From Sinomonas atrocyanea (lineage in GTDB: Bacteria > Actinomycetota > Actinomycetes > Actinomycetales > Micrococcaceae), in contig NZ_CP014518.1 of the NCBI RefSeq assembly GCF_001577305.1, positions 3,038,001-3,102,000 of the forward strand: DNA of 64,000 bases. The letters are read 5' to 3'. Below are positions 37,728 to 46,953 of this stretch, piece after piece. A program made the translations under genes and the position numbers. Position 1 is the first letter of the stretch; every line of letters starts with the position of its first letter. Under the pieces are notes generated by a model. That model was not told where the DNA came from and did not search any database. It worked only from the letters and a program-made list of their open reading frames with translations.

Positions 37728-40208
37728 GTGGACCTGGTCCTGCCGCTCGACGACCCGACGGCCGATCTGGAGACGGCCGGCGGCAAGGGCGCCTCGCTGG
37801 CCCGGATGGCCCGCGCCGGGCTCCCGGTGCCCAGCGGGTTCTGCGTGACCACGGCGGCCTACCGGGCGTTCGTCGCGGGCTTCCGCGACCAGATCGACCC
37901 CGGCGACCCGCACCGCACGGCGGCGCTGTTCGCCGAACACCCGCTGCCAGCCGGGCTCGCCGAGGAGATCCGGGCCGCCTACGGCAGCCTCGGCGAGGAC
38001 GTCCCGGTCGCGGTGCGCTCCTCGGCCACGGCCGAGGACCTGCCCGGGATGTCCTTCGCCGGGCAGCAGGAATCCTACCTCAACGTCCGCGGCGGGGCCC
38101 TGCTCGCGGCCGTGCGGAAGTGCTGGGCCTCGCTGTGGAACCCTCGCGCCGTGGCATACCGCGACCAGCACGGAGTGCCCCACGACGCGGTGGCGCTGGC
38201 CGTCGTGGTGCAGGAGCTCGTCGACGCGGACGCGTCCGGGGTGCTGTTCACCGCGGACCCCGTGACCGGCAGCGAGGAGGAGACCCTCATCAACGCCTCG
38301 TGGGGGCTGGGCGAGTCGGTGGTCGGCGGGCACGTCATCCCGGACAGCGTCGTCGTCCGCCGCGGCGCCGTGGCGGACGCCACGATCGGTGACAAGGCCG
38401 TCATGACCGTGCGCACCGCGCACGGGACCGAGGAGCGGCCCGTGCCGGAGGAGCGGCGCCGCGAGGCCGTCCTCTCTCCCCCGCAGGCGCTCGAGCTGGC
38501 CGCGCTCGGGGCGCGGGTGCGGGACCTCTACGGGGTGCCGATGGACGTCGAGTGGGTGCGCCGCGCGGGGCAGTTCGCGATCGTCCAGGCCCGGCCCATC
38601 ACCGTGCTCGGCCCGGCGCTCGGGGAATGGAACGACACTGCCAAGGGCGAGTACCTGTGGACCTGCGGGAATCTCGGGGAGGCGATCCCGGACGTCATGA
38701 CCCCGATCACCTGGTCCTTCGTGAAGCTCTTCATCCACGAGGCCATGTCCGCCTCGGCCATCCCCGGTTTCGACCTCGTGGGCAACATCGGCGGCCGGTT
38801 CTACCTCAACCTGACCCCCATCTACTCCATGGTAAAGGCCCTGCACGTGAAGGGCTGGGCCAGCACGGTCGCCAACGTGTTCGGGCGCATCCCGGAGGGC
38901 CTCGACGTGCCGACCGTGAAGGTCCTCGACTGGCCCACCTTGAAGCGCATGGTGCCCGGGGCGATCCGGGTGCGGCGCCGGGCCCGCGCCAACCTCGTCC
39001 AGATGCGCCCGTTCCTGGCCGAGTCGCGCGGCCGCTGTACCGACCTGCGCGCCCGCATCGTAGCCTCCGGCACGGCCGCCGAGCTGGCCGCCCTGTACCG
39101 GGAGGAGATCGGGCCGCTCTTCGTCACGGCAGCCCGGATGCTCGAGGCCGCGGGCCGGCAGGGTGGCGGGACGCTGCTCTACACGCGGGAGCGGCTGCGC
39201 AAGCTCATGGGCAGCACGGACGCCGAGGCGATGCTGACCGGGGTCAATGCCGACGGCGGGCTGGCCAGCCTCGGCCTGCTGGTCGGCCTGACGCGGCTGG
39301 CCCGCGGCGAGATCGGACGGGACGAATTCGCCCGGGAGTATGGGCACCGCGGCCCGCACGAGTGCGAGCTCTCGGCGCCGCGGCCGGGCGAGGACCCCGG
39401 CTGGATCGACGCCCAGCTCGCCGGCCTCCACGACCTCCAGCTCAGCACGGACGCCCTGCTCGCCCGCCAGCGGCAGGCCCGGGACGCGGCGTGGCAGCGC
39501 TTCGCCGCGCGCTACCCGCGCCGGGAGGCCGCGCTGCGCGAGCAGGTGCGCCGCTGGAACGGGATTGTCCGCGACCGCGAGGCCACCCGCTCGGAGTCGG
39601 TGCGCACGTTCTGGGTGGTGCGCGAGTTCGTGCTGCGGGCCGGCGAGCTCACGGGCCGCGGCGACGACCTCTGGCACCTCTACCTCGAGGAACTCCTCGA
39701 CGTGCTCGATGGGAAGGCCGCCGCGCTCGCCAGGGTGCCTGCGCGGCGCGCCGCCTATGAGCGGTACGCCGCCCTGCCGCCCTATCCGAGGCTCATCGTG
39801 GGCCGGTTCGACCCGGTGCGCTGGGCCGCGAGCCCGGAGCGGCGCACCGACCTCTACGACGCCCGCGGTGCCACCGTCCCCGTCGAGGAGGGCATCACCG
39901 GCTTCCCGGGCGCCCCCGGGGTGGTGGAGGGCACCGCCCGGGTGATTGCGCGCCCGGAGGACGGCGCGCGGCTGCGAGCCGGCGAGATCCTCGTGACTAC
40001 GCTGACCAACGTGGGCTGGACGCCGATGTTCCCGCGGGCCGCCGCCGTCGTGACGGACCTGGGCGCGCCGCTCTCGCACGCCTCGATCGTGGCACGCGAG
40101 CTCGGCATCCCCGCCGTGGTCGGCACCGGCAACGCGACCATGCTGATTCACGACGGCGACCGCCTCCGCGTCGACGGCGAGCGCGGCACCGTCGAGGTGC
40201 TGCAGTGA
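37728..40208 (+). CDS. PEP synthase/rifampin phosphotransferase-like enzyme
   Basis: 826 aa. ATP-binding domain at 1-320 (GGKGASLARMARAGLPVPSGF, VAVRSSATAEDLPGMSFAGQQE, ASGVLFTADPVTG, IVQARPITVL), a central helical domain of about 400 aa, and a C-terminal His-swivel domain (FPGAPGVVEGTARVI) with the phosphorylated H784 in PLSHASIVARELGIPAVVG. The order, length and lack of the PEP synthase pyruvate-binding barrel match rifampin phosphotransferases more than PpsA, but the drug-binding part is not conserved enough to call. GTG start is coupled to the upstream VOC gene. Its last 30 nt are repeated at 43690. Confidence 0.8.
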   Translation: MDLVLPLDDPTADLETAGGKGASLARMARAGLPVPSGFCVTTAAYRAFVAGFRDQIDPGDPHRTAALFAEHPLPAGLAEEIRAAYGSLGEDVPVAVRSSATAEDLPGMSFAGQQESYLNVRGGALLAAVRKCWASLWNPRAVAYRDQHGVPHDAVALAVVVQELVDADASGVLFTADPVTGSEEETLINASWGLGESVVGGHVIPDSVVVRRGAVADATIGDKAVMTVRTAHGTEERPVPEERRREAVLSPPQALELAALGARVRDLYGVPMDVEWVRRAGQFAIVQARPITVLGPALGEWNDTAKGEYLWTCGNLGEAIPDVMTPITWSFVKLFIHEAMSASAIPGFDLVGNIGGRFYLNLTPIYSMVKALHVKGWASTVANVFGRIPEGLDVPTVKVLDWPTLKRMVPGAIRVRRRARANLVQMRPFLAESRGRCTDLRARIVASGTAAELAALYREEIGPLFVTAARMLEAAGRQGGGTLLYTRERLRKLMGSTDAEAMLTGVNADGGLASLGLLVGLTRLARGEIGRDEFAREYGHRGPHECELSAPRPGEDPGWIDAQLAGLHDLQLSTDALLARQRQARDAAWQRFAARYPRREAALREQVRRWNGIVRDREATRSESVRTFWVVREFVLRAGELTGRGDDLWHLYLEELLDVLDGKAAALARVPARRAAYERYAALPPYPRLIVGRFDPVRWAASPERRTDLYDARGATVPVEEGITGFPGAPGVVEGTARVIARPEDGARLRAGEILVTTLTNVGWTPMFPRAAAVVTDLGAPLSHASIVARELGIPAVVGTGNATMLIHDGDRLRVDGERGTVEVLQ

Positions 40209-40223
40209 GGCAGGGGCGCGGCC
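40179..40223 (+). repeat. 45-bp direct repeat, left copy (attL-like)
   Basis: The last 30 nt of the PEP-synthase-like gene (including TGA) and 15 nt beyond. It matches 43690-43734 at 44 of 45 positions; the only difference is G40209 versus C43720. The two copies are 3511 bp apart and bracket the LuxR and cupin genes. Confidence 0.9.
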
Positions 40224-40279
40224 CGGAGCGGAAGGGCGAGCGGCTTGTCCGCCCGTAGCCCCGTGGCGACACTGGTGGA

Positions 40280-43069
40280 GTGAGGCAGCCGCGGTGCCCT
40301 GTAGTGATCGGCCGCCGGGCCGAGCTGGACGCGCTCCGAGATGCGCTGGAAGGAGCGCTGCGGGGCGACGGACGGTGTGCGGTGCTGCGCGGTGAGCCGG
40401 GCGTCGGAAAGTCCCGGCTGGTCCGGGAAGCGGTCGGCTGGGCCGCGGATCTAGGTGTGTCGACCGCAACCGGGCGTGCTGTGCCGGGATCCGGTTCGTC
40501 TCCCTACCGCCCCCTTGCCGAAGCACTCACGCAATTGTCGCGTCTGGTGCCCCTGCCCGATGACAGCTCCCTGGGGCCGTGGCTCGCGCTGCTGCGGCCG
40601 CTGCTGCCGACGCCCCCGCGCGCCTCCCCACCGCGCGTGGAGGTGCCGCCGGATCTTCGCGCCGAGGCGCTGCTGCGGGTCGTGGAGCGGGTCGGCGGCC
40701 CGGGCCTTGTCCTGGTCCTGGAAGACCTCCATTGGGCGGACCCCGAGACCGTGTCCGTCGTGGAGTACCTGGCCGGCAATCTCAGGGGTCAGCGGCTCCT
40801 GCTGGTGCTGACCATGAGGGACAGCCCGGCCTCGGCCGCGCTGGAGCTGGCTGGAAGGCTGCGGGGCAGCGCGGACGTGGTGTCCCTGGCGCTGGAGCGC
40901 CTGAGCGGGGACGAGTGTGCCGAGATGGTCCGGGCGTGTCGCCCCGATGCCGATCCCGAGACGACGACGAGGGTACAGGAGACGTCAGAGGGGATCCCAC
41001 TCCTGGTCGAGGACCTCCTCGCCTCACCGGGCGTGCCCGCCGGATTCGCCGCCACGGTCGAGGGCCGCCTCGCCGAGCTCGCCCGGACCGAGCGAGAGGT
41101 CGTCGAGGCCGCCGCCGTCCTCGGGCGCCACTTCGACTGGGATCTGCTCCCGGCGATGACGTGCCAGCCCGAGGCCGCAGTGGTCCGCGCGCTCGAAGCA
41201 GCGGTGGGCAGCATGCTCATGACGGTGGAGGGCCAGTCGATGGCATTCCGCCACGCCCTCACCCGCGAAGCCGTCCTGGATCGGGTCATCCCGCCCCGCC
41301 AGCGGGAACTGGCAAGGGCCGCCCTGGCTGCCCTGGACCGCGCGGAAAGGCCCAGGCAGGGCCGTCGCGAGCTGGCCACGGAGCTGGCGCTGCGGGCCGG
41401 CGACCGCCATCGGGCAGGGAGGCTGCTCGCAGAATCCGGGCGGGAATCACTCGCCTGGGGAGCGCTGTCCACCGCCGCCGCAGCGCTGCAGCGCGCCGCC
41501 GAACTACTTGACGGGTCTGCAGCGGGGACCAGGGCGGAGCTGGATCTCGTGGAGTCCCTGGCCCTGGCGGGACGGGTCGACGAAGCCGCTCGGGCAGGCG
41601 GCCGCCTCCTCGCCCGACTCAGTACGGATCCGCAGGCCTCACACCTCCGGGTGGAGGCTCATCTTCGCCTGGCCCAGGCCGGCGTAGCGTCCTCCCGCTG
41701 GCAGATGGCCCGTTATCACCTCGATCTGGCAGCCCGTGATCCGGGCGGCCTCGAGGCCGTGCTGGACCACGGAGCGTGGGCGGCGGTGCTCGAGGCCGAC
41801 CTCGCGATGTCATCAGGCGACTACGGGGCCGCGACGGCGCTCGCCGAACGGGCGCTCGCCACCGACGGCGTGGCACCTGCCATCAGGTGCCACGCCTACG
41901 AGATCCTCGGACGCGCCCGCCGCTCGGCCGATCTGCCCGCGGCCCGCGAAGCGTTCGAAGCTGCACTGCTCACCGCAGAGGCCGCCGACCTTCCGCTGTG
42001 GCGCCTGCGCGCCCTGCACGAGCTCGGCACGATCGACCTCTTCGACCATGCAGGCGTCGATCTGCTGCTCCAGGCCCGCCGCGCCGCCGCTGACATGGGA
42101 GCGGTCAGCACCGCCGCAGTCCTGGATCTGCAGCTCTCCGCCGCCTTCACCTGCCGCTGGGACCTCGACTCGTGCGACCGCCACGCGTCCTCGGCCATCT
42201 CGATCGCCGAGCCCCTCGGGCTGGCACAGGTGCGTGCGAAGGCGCTCGCCATGCTCGCCGGGAGCGCGAGCATGCGGGCAGACGTTGCGTCCACCGAAAG
42301 GTACGCGGCCCTGACGCGGGCCGCCGCGCCCCAGGATGCGATGCTGGAGGGCTTCGGGTGGAGTGCGCGCGGGATGGCCCTGCTCCTCAGCGGCAAGGAC
42401 CGGGAGGCCTTGGGCCCGTGGGGGCACGGGATCATGATCCTGGCCCGGCTGCCCCACGCCGAACCAGCCTCGATGCGGGCGCTCTGGCCCCTCGTCCTCG
42501 CCGCCTGCGGGGACCGCCGCGCCCAGGAGGCAATCCAGGAGGCGCGCCGACTCGATGTGGTGTCCTTCGGCCTGAACCGCGCGCTCGTCGGCTACGCAGA
42601 GGCGGTGCTGGCCGGAGGCCGCGGCGAAGCGCACCGGGCACAGGAGTTGGCAGCAGCGGCCGACAGGGAGTGGACCAACTGCGAAGGCTGGGCTGACCTC
42701 GCCCGGCTCCTCGCCGCTCCGACCGCCCGAGCCGGCGGCTGGGGGGATCCAGTCCAGTGGCTCCGGGGCGCGCCGGAACGCTTCGGGGCCCGCGGGCTCG
42801 ATGGGATGAGCCGCCGCTGCGGCGAACTCCTCGAGGCCTTCGAGCCGAACCCCTGGGCCGACGTGGGCGTGACCCCGCGGGAGGCGGACGTCTTCCGGCT
42901 GATTTCCTTGGGGCTGCCGAACCGGGACATTGCCTCGCAGCTGCGCCTCTCGCCCCGGACGGTCGAGAAGCACGTCGAATCGCTCCTCCGCAAGGCTGGT
43001 GCCAGATCCCGCACCGAACTCGTCGCCCGCTTGGCCAGCGGCCAGCCCCCATCGACACCGACCACGTAG
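40280..43069 (+). CDS. LuxR-family regulator with N-terminal AAA-type ATPase (LAL)
   Basis: 929-aa large ATP-binding LuxR regulator. Walker A is AVLRGEPGVGKSRLVREAV and Walker B LVLVLEDLHWADPETVSVV. The middle 500 aa are helical TPR-like repeats, rich in Ala and Leu. The C-terminal LuxR helix-turn-helix is VTPREADVFRLISLGLPNRDIASQLRLSPRTVEKHVESLLRKAGA. It would respond to a small ligand; the ligand is unknown. GTG start, 57 bp after the left repeat. The downstream cupin gene is its probable target or partner. Confidence 0.92.
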   Translation: MRQPRCPVVIGRRAELDALRDALEGALRGDGRCAVLRGEPGVGKSRLVREAVGWAADLGVSTATGRAVPGSGSSPYRPLAEALTQLSRLVPLPDDSSLGPWLALLRPLLPTPPRASPPRVEVPPDLRAEALLRVVERVGGPGLVLVLEDLHWADPETVSVVEYLAGNLRGQRLLLVLTMRDSPASAALELAGRLRGSADVVSLALERLSGDECAEMVRACRPDADPETTTRVQETSEGIPLLVEDLLASPGVPAGFAATVEGRLAELARTEREVVEAAAVLGRHFDWDLLPAMTCQPEAAVVRALEAAVGSMLMTVEGQSMAFRHALTREAVLDRVIPPRQRELARAALAALDRAERPRQGRRELATELALRAGDRHRAGRLLAESGRESLAWGALSTAAAALQRAAELLDGSAAGTRAELDLVESLALAGRVDEAARAGGRLLARLSTDPQASHLRVEAHLRLAQAGVASSRWQMARYHLDLAARDPGGLEAVLDHGAWAAVLEADLAMSSGDYGAATALAERALATDGVAPAIRCHAYEILGRARRSADLPAAREAFEAALLTAEAADLPLWRLRALHELGTIDLFDHAGVDLLLQARRAAADMGAVSTAAVLDLQLSAAFTCRWDLDSCDRHASSAISIAEPLGLAQVRAKALAMLAGSASMRADVASTERYAALTRAAAPQDAMLEGFGWSARGMALLLSGKDREALGPWGHGIMILARLPHAEPASMRALWPLVLAACGDRRAQEAIQEARRLDVVSFGLNRALVGYAEAVLAGGRGEAHRAQELAAAADREWTNCEGWADLARLLAAPTARAGGWGDPVQWLRGAPERFGARGLDGMSRRCGELLEAFEPNPWADVGVTPREADVFRLISLGLPNRDIASQLRLSPRTVEKHVESLLRKAGARSRTELVARLASGQPPSTPTT

Positions 43070-43166
43070 CCGGGCCCAGCACTACGTGGTACTCCCGATG
43101 CCCGTGCGGATCCCTGAGCGCACGCTGGATGCATCCACCGGAAGATCAGCGAGAAGGGAACCCGAG

Positions 43167-43682
43167 ATGAGCATCCAGACGGCCTTCGAAGCGAAGAGCC
43201 TCGAATCCCCCGATGAGACGCACACCATGGAGCACGGCACGCTCGAAGTCGTGAACCTCCAGGGCGCTACCATCGCCCGGGCCGTGTTCCAGCCGGGATG
43301 GACCTGGTCCGGGGACATCGCCCCCACTGTCGGCACCGCCTCGTGCCAGGTGTCCCACACCGGCTACGTCGTCTCCGGACGCTTCCACGTGCGCATGGAC
43401 GACGGCCGCGAGTACGACTTCGGCCCCGGTGACGCCCACGTTGTCGCCCCCGGCCACGACGCCTGGGTGGTCGGCGAGGAGCCTTGCACCATCATCGACT
43501 TCGCCGCGACCGGCGGGGCCGCGTCGGGCTACGTAGGGCGCTGCCCCTGCGGGGTGGAGTTCCGCGTCGCAGGCGCCGATCAGCTCGACCACCTGGTGGC
43601 CGCCGTCCGCGAGCACGCCCGCGGCACGCACAACCACGAGCTCACCCCTGAGGAGGTCCTGGCCGACATCTCTGCAGCCTGA
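43167..43682 (+). CDS. Cupin fused to a DUF1059-like domain
   Basis: 171 aa. Residues about 20-115 form a cupin barrel (LEVVNLQGATIARAVFQPGWTW, the YVVSGRFHVRMDDGREYDFGPGD core, HVVAPGHDAWVVG). The rest, GRCPCGVEFRVAGADQLDHL then VAAVREHARGTHNHELTPEEV, looks like the small DUF1059 domain. The metal-ligand His pattern of the cupin is incomplete. Shine-Dalgarno GAAGGGA. It follows the LuxR gene by 97 bp, inside the repeat-bounded block. The function is unknown. Confidence 0.82.
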   Translation: MSIQTAFEAKSLESPDETHTMEHGTLEVVNLQGATIARAVFQPGWTWSGDIAPTVGTASCQVSHTGYVVSGRFHVRMDDGREYDFGPGDAHVVAPGHDAWVVGEEPCTIIDFAATGGAASGYVGRCPCGVEFRVAGADQLDHLVAAVREHARGTHNHELTPEEVLADISAA

Positions 43683-43689
43683 CCACGGA

Positions 43690-43734
43690 GAGCGCGGCAC
43701 CGTCGAGGTGCTGCAGTGACGCAGGGGCGCGGCC
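43690..43734 (+). repeat. 45-bp direct repeat, right copy (attR-like)
   Basis: 44/45 identical to 40179-40223. It begins 7 bp after the cupin stop and ends 9 bp before the NERD gene's stop. It includes the TGA that ends the upstream gene, here without an open frame of its own. Confidence 0.9.
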
Positions 43735-43743
43735 GGGCCGGAC

Positions 43744-44538
43744 TCAGGCAGGCCTGAAGACCGCGGCGAGGACGTCGCGTACGTTGGCGACGTCGATAGC
43801 CCCGTCGGTCTCCCGGGTGAGCAGCTTGCCCAGCCGCCGGGGCGAGACTACATGGACGCCGCGCGTGGCAAAGAAGCCGCCGATCAGCGGCCAATCGGCC
43901 TCGACGAAGCAGAGCGCGCCCGTGACCGCCACGTCCGGGAGGTGGGGACGCAGGACGTCGATCTGATTCAGCACCCCGTCGACCAGCTTCGTGCAGTGTC
44001 GGCGGCCGACGACGAGCGTCTCGGTGCGCGGCCTCAGGAAGCCGCCCTCGACCTTGAGCTCGGGGCGGCCCTTGTAGCGCTTGGCGTCGATGACCCAGAT
44101 CCCGCTGGGGGTGATGGCGATGTGGTCGATGTTGGCCTTCGAGCCCGGGATGCGGCGGTCGTGGAGGACAACGATTCCCTGGCCGGCGAAGGAATCGAGC
44201 CGGGCGCCGAGGCGTTGCTCGCCGACGGCGCCGGTCTCCCAGGCCTTGGTGCTCTGCCGCTCGTCGGAGAGGGCGACGGCGAGGCCGCCGAGCCGCCCCC
44301 ATTTCTCGCGGAGCCGCTGCTCGTCCTTGGCCTTGCGGCGCTCGTACTCGCGCCGGGCCGAGGCGCCGGCAACCCCGGACTGGGCGGGTGGCGGCCGCGT
44401 GGGTTTCTCCGCGTGCGCTAAACATTCCAGACAGCGGACTGTTTTCGTTTCGCTCTCGTACACGGCCTGTGTGCCGGCCGGAATTGAGGTGCCGCAGAGC
44501 CGGCATATTCCGGCGTAGCGCAGTCTCATCTGCTTCAT
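43744..44538 (-). CDS. NERD-domain protein with N-terminal zinc ribbon
   Basis: 264 aa. An N-terminal ribbon has two CxxC pairs (CRLCGTS and CLECLAH). A linker rich in Arg/Lys leads to the nuclease-related NERD domain (about 95-220): WETGAVGEQRLGARLDS, VVLHDRRIPGSKANIDHIAITPSGIWVIDAKRYKGRPE, the D-x15-A-K core of the restriction-endonuclease-like fold. NERD proteins often sit with helicases or kinases; here it is alone. DNA cleavage is not proven. Confidence 0.88.
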   Translation of the reverse strand: MKQMRLRYAGICRLCGTSIPAGTQAVYESETKTVRCLECLAHAEKPTRPPPAQSGVAGASARREYERRKAKDEQRLREKWGRLGGLAVALSDERQSTKAWETGAVGEQRLGARLDSFAGQGIVVLHDRRIPGSKANIDHIAITPSGIWVIDAKRYKGRPELKVEGGFLRPRTETLVVGRRHCTKLVDGVLNQIDVLRPHLPDVAVTGALCFVEADWPLIGGFFATRGVHVVSPRRLGKLLTRETDGAIDVANVRDVLAAVFRPA

Positions 44539-44765
44539 AGTGACGAGGACCCCCGCGGGAAGGATCTGGCCTTCTCCATGAGTGTGCCTCTGCGAGTGCG
44601 TGCCACAGATCCCCCATCTCTGATGAGCGTCAGCCTAACGTTCCCTGGCGAGGCGCAAGGACCTCGCGAGCGGAAATTTGCGGCATTGTCGGCTGGACCT
44701 CGGGCGGCTAACGTTTACCCAGCCGGTCTTATCGCACTGATCCGGCTTGGGGCTCTGGGGGACTC

Positions 44766-46901
44766 TTGAAAACGATGTCAGCGCGCATTCGCGCACTTTT
44801 TGCCGTGCTCGCTGGAATCGCGCTTCTGGGCGCCGGACTCCTCGGCGGTGCCGCGCCGGCTTCGGCAGCCGATCCCGTCCCCAGCTGGTGGATCATCACG
44901 GGCACTCTCTCTCCCGGCAGTACCAACGGCTCCGGAACCATCCCGTACCACGTAACGCTCGGTGCCACCGTCACCTACACGGATCCGCGCTGCGTCCCCA
45001 TCTCCGTCAGCTACCACCCCAACGGCGTGGTGAACACGACGATCGGAGCCTCGACGTACGCCTCGCCGCCGCTGTCGCAATGGCCGACAACGACGGTCAG
45101 CGACACGGCGACGACGTGCCACGACTCCGCCGGCAATCCGATCACCGGCGTAACGGGAGCACGCACCCGCACCTACGGCGACTGGACCCTGGACTACTCC
45201 TGCCAGCTGTCCGGCCTGGCCGTAGCCGCCACGCTGAGCGACCCCGATGCGGGCCTGACGGATGCGACCGGGCTGGTCCGCCTCGGCGACCCCACCTACC
45301 TCTACGGCCCCGCGATTGTGCCGGACTACCAGGGCGCGCTCCCTGCCTCGTGCCAGCCCTACCCGGCACCCACGCTGGCCCTCTCCACCCTGCCCGATCC
45401 GTACGGGGCGCCCGCCGGCGCGACGGTCACCCTGACCGGCACCGGCTACGTCCCCGGGTCAGCTGCGACCATCACCTTCGACACCACCCCCTCGAACACC
45501 GTCCCCGTCGGCTCGCCGACTGTGCGTGCGGACGGCACGTTCGCCGCCGACATCACCATTCCCGCCAATGCCTACCAAGGACACCACCGGGTGACGGTCA
45601 ACTCGCCCGGGAGCCTCACACGGACCGTGATCCTGAACGTGACCGCCGAGCTGAGCTCCTCGCCCACCTCGGGAGGGTTCGGCTCGACCCTCGCTGTGAC
45701 AGGCAGGGGCTTCCAAGCCGGAGAGCCAATCTCCGTCGACCTCGAAGCCGAGACCTCGGCCTACGGCCTAGTGCTCGGCGAGGTCACCGCGCGTGCCGAC
45801 GGCACCTTCACCTACACCACCGATGTCCTCCCCCGGGACCTGCCCATCGGCCCGGCCCGACTGCACGCCATCGGCCGCTACAGCCAAGCGGCCGTGCCCT
45901 TCACCGTCCTGCCGCCGAACGACGGCCAGGCCATGGACACGAAGGCGGCCGCCTGGGGGCTCGGCGCCTCCACGGGCCCCGTCAGCATCGCCGCCGACGG
46001 CTGGGAGTCCCGCACCTACCAGCGCGGCGCCGTCTTCTACGGACTCTACAGAGGCACTAAGAGCCTGATTGCCTCGCGCGGTGCGATCCGCAGCGAATGG
46101 CTCGCGGTCACCCCAGAGTCCGGCGGCATCCGCTTCCCTGAGAGCGGCGTCCTCGGCTACCCCACCACCGACGAGGTCAGCGGACTCAAGGACGGGGGCG
46201 TGTACCAGCTGTACGAGGGCGGGGCCATCGTCTGGTCGCCCGCCACCGGCGCCCACACCTCCACCGGCGCCATCCGCGCCCGCTACGCCCAACTCGGCTA
46301 CGAGAACGGCGTCCTCGGCTATCCCACCAGCGACGAGGCCGGAGGGCTCAAGGACGGCGGCATCTACCAGCTGTACCAGGGCGGAGCCATCGTCTGGTCC
46401 GCCACCGGAGCGCATGCGTCCCTCGGGGGAATCCGCACCGAGTGGGGCCGCCTCGGGTACGAGAACGGGACCATGGGCTACCCCACCGGCGAGGAGACAG
46501 GCGGCCTGTGGAGCGGCGGTGTCTACCAGATGTACCAGGGCGGGGCCATCGTCTGGTCCCCCGCCACCGGCGCCCACGAATCCACCGGCGCCATCCGCAC
46601 CCGCTACAGCCAGCTCGGCTACGAGACCGGCATCATGGGCTACCCCACCAGCGACGAGATCGGCGGTCTCAAGGGCGGCGGCGTCTACCAGATGTACCAA
46701 GGCGGGGCGATCGTCTGGTCCCCGGCCACGGGCGCCCACGCGTCCTCCGGACCGATCCGCACCCGGTACGGCCAGCTCGGCTTCGAGAACGGCCGCCTCG
46801 GCTACCCGACCAGCAACATCTACTCCGTTCCCAACGGCACAGCCCAGAACTTCCAGAGCGGCAAAATCACCTACGCCAACGGGTCCATCACCGTCTCGTA
46901 G
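44766..46901 (+). CDS. Secreted LGFP-repeat protein
   Basis: 711 aa. A Sec signal peptide (IRALFAVLAGIALLGAGLLGG, cut at APASAA) leads to Thr/Ser-rich Ig-like domains to about residue 390. The C-terminal 300 aa have LGFP repeats of about 54 aa with the core GYPTSDE-x-GG-x-YQ-x-Y-x-GGAIVWSPATGAH (four full, one partial). LGFP repeats are linked to the actinobacterial envelope. TTG 44766 is close to GGGGGA, whereas ATG 44775 (MSARIR) is equally possible. No catalytic domain and no sorting motif seen. Confidence 0.85.
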   Translation: MKTMSARIRALFAVLAGIALLGAGLLGGAAPASAADPVPSWWIITGTLSPGSTNGSGTIPYHVTLGATVTYTDPRCVPISVSYHPNGVVNTTIGASTYASPPLSQWPTTTVSDTATTCHDSAGNPITGVTGARTRTYGDWTLDYSCQLSGLAVAATLSDPDAGLTDATGLVRLGDPTYLYGPAIVPDYQGALPASCQPYPAPTLALSTLPDPYGAPAGATVTLTGTGYVPGSAATITFDTTPSNTVPVGSPTVRADGTFAADITIPANAYQGHHRVTVNSPGSLTRTVILNVTAELSSSPTSGGFGSTLAVTGRGFQAGEPISVDLEAETSAYGLVLGEVTARADGTFTYTTDVLPRDLPIGPARLHAIGRYSQAAVPFTVLPPNDGQAMDTKAAAWGLGASTGPVSIAADGWESRTYQRGAVFYGLYRGTKSLIASRGAIRSEWLAVTPESGGIRFPESGVLGYPTTDEVSGLKDGGVYQLYEGGAIVWSPATGAHTSTGAIRARYAQLGYENGVLGYPTSDEAGGLKDGGIYQLYQGGAIVWSATGAHASLGGIRTEWGRLGYENGTMGYPTGEETGGLWSGGVYQMYQGGAIVWSPATGAHESTGAIRTRYSQLGYETGIMGYPTSDEIGGLKGGGVYQMYQGGAIVWSPATGAHASSGPIRTRYGQLGFENGRLGYPTSNIYSVPNGTAQNFQSGKITYANGSITVS
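46146..46830 (+). repeat. LGFP-encoding tandem repeats
   Basis: About 160-bp direct repeats that encode the LGFP units; the DNA is highly similar between copies (for example the block around GGAGCCATCGTCTGGTC), so copy number could vary by slippage or recombination. Confidence 0.75.
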
Positions 46902-46953
46902 CCACAGAGCTTCTGCAGAAACACCGCTCTTCGACAGAAATTGGGGGAAACAC

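Noticed and set aside
43690..43734. The right direct repeat as an insertion-sequence end
   Set aside because: It is a direct, not inverted, repeat, carries gene sequence, and there is no transposase.
44578..44769. A 63-aa frame before the LGFP gene
   Set aside because: No Shine-Dalgarno or family, weak codon bias; this gap is more likely promoter and leader of the LGFP gene.
46146..46830. LGFP DNA repeats as a mobile or regulatory repeat
   Set aside because: They are in frame and encode the protein's tandem domains, so coding explains them.
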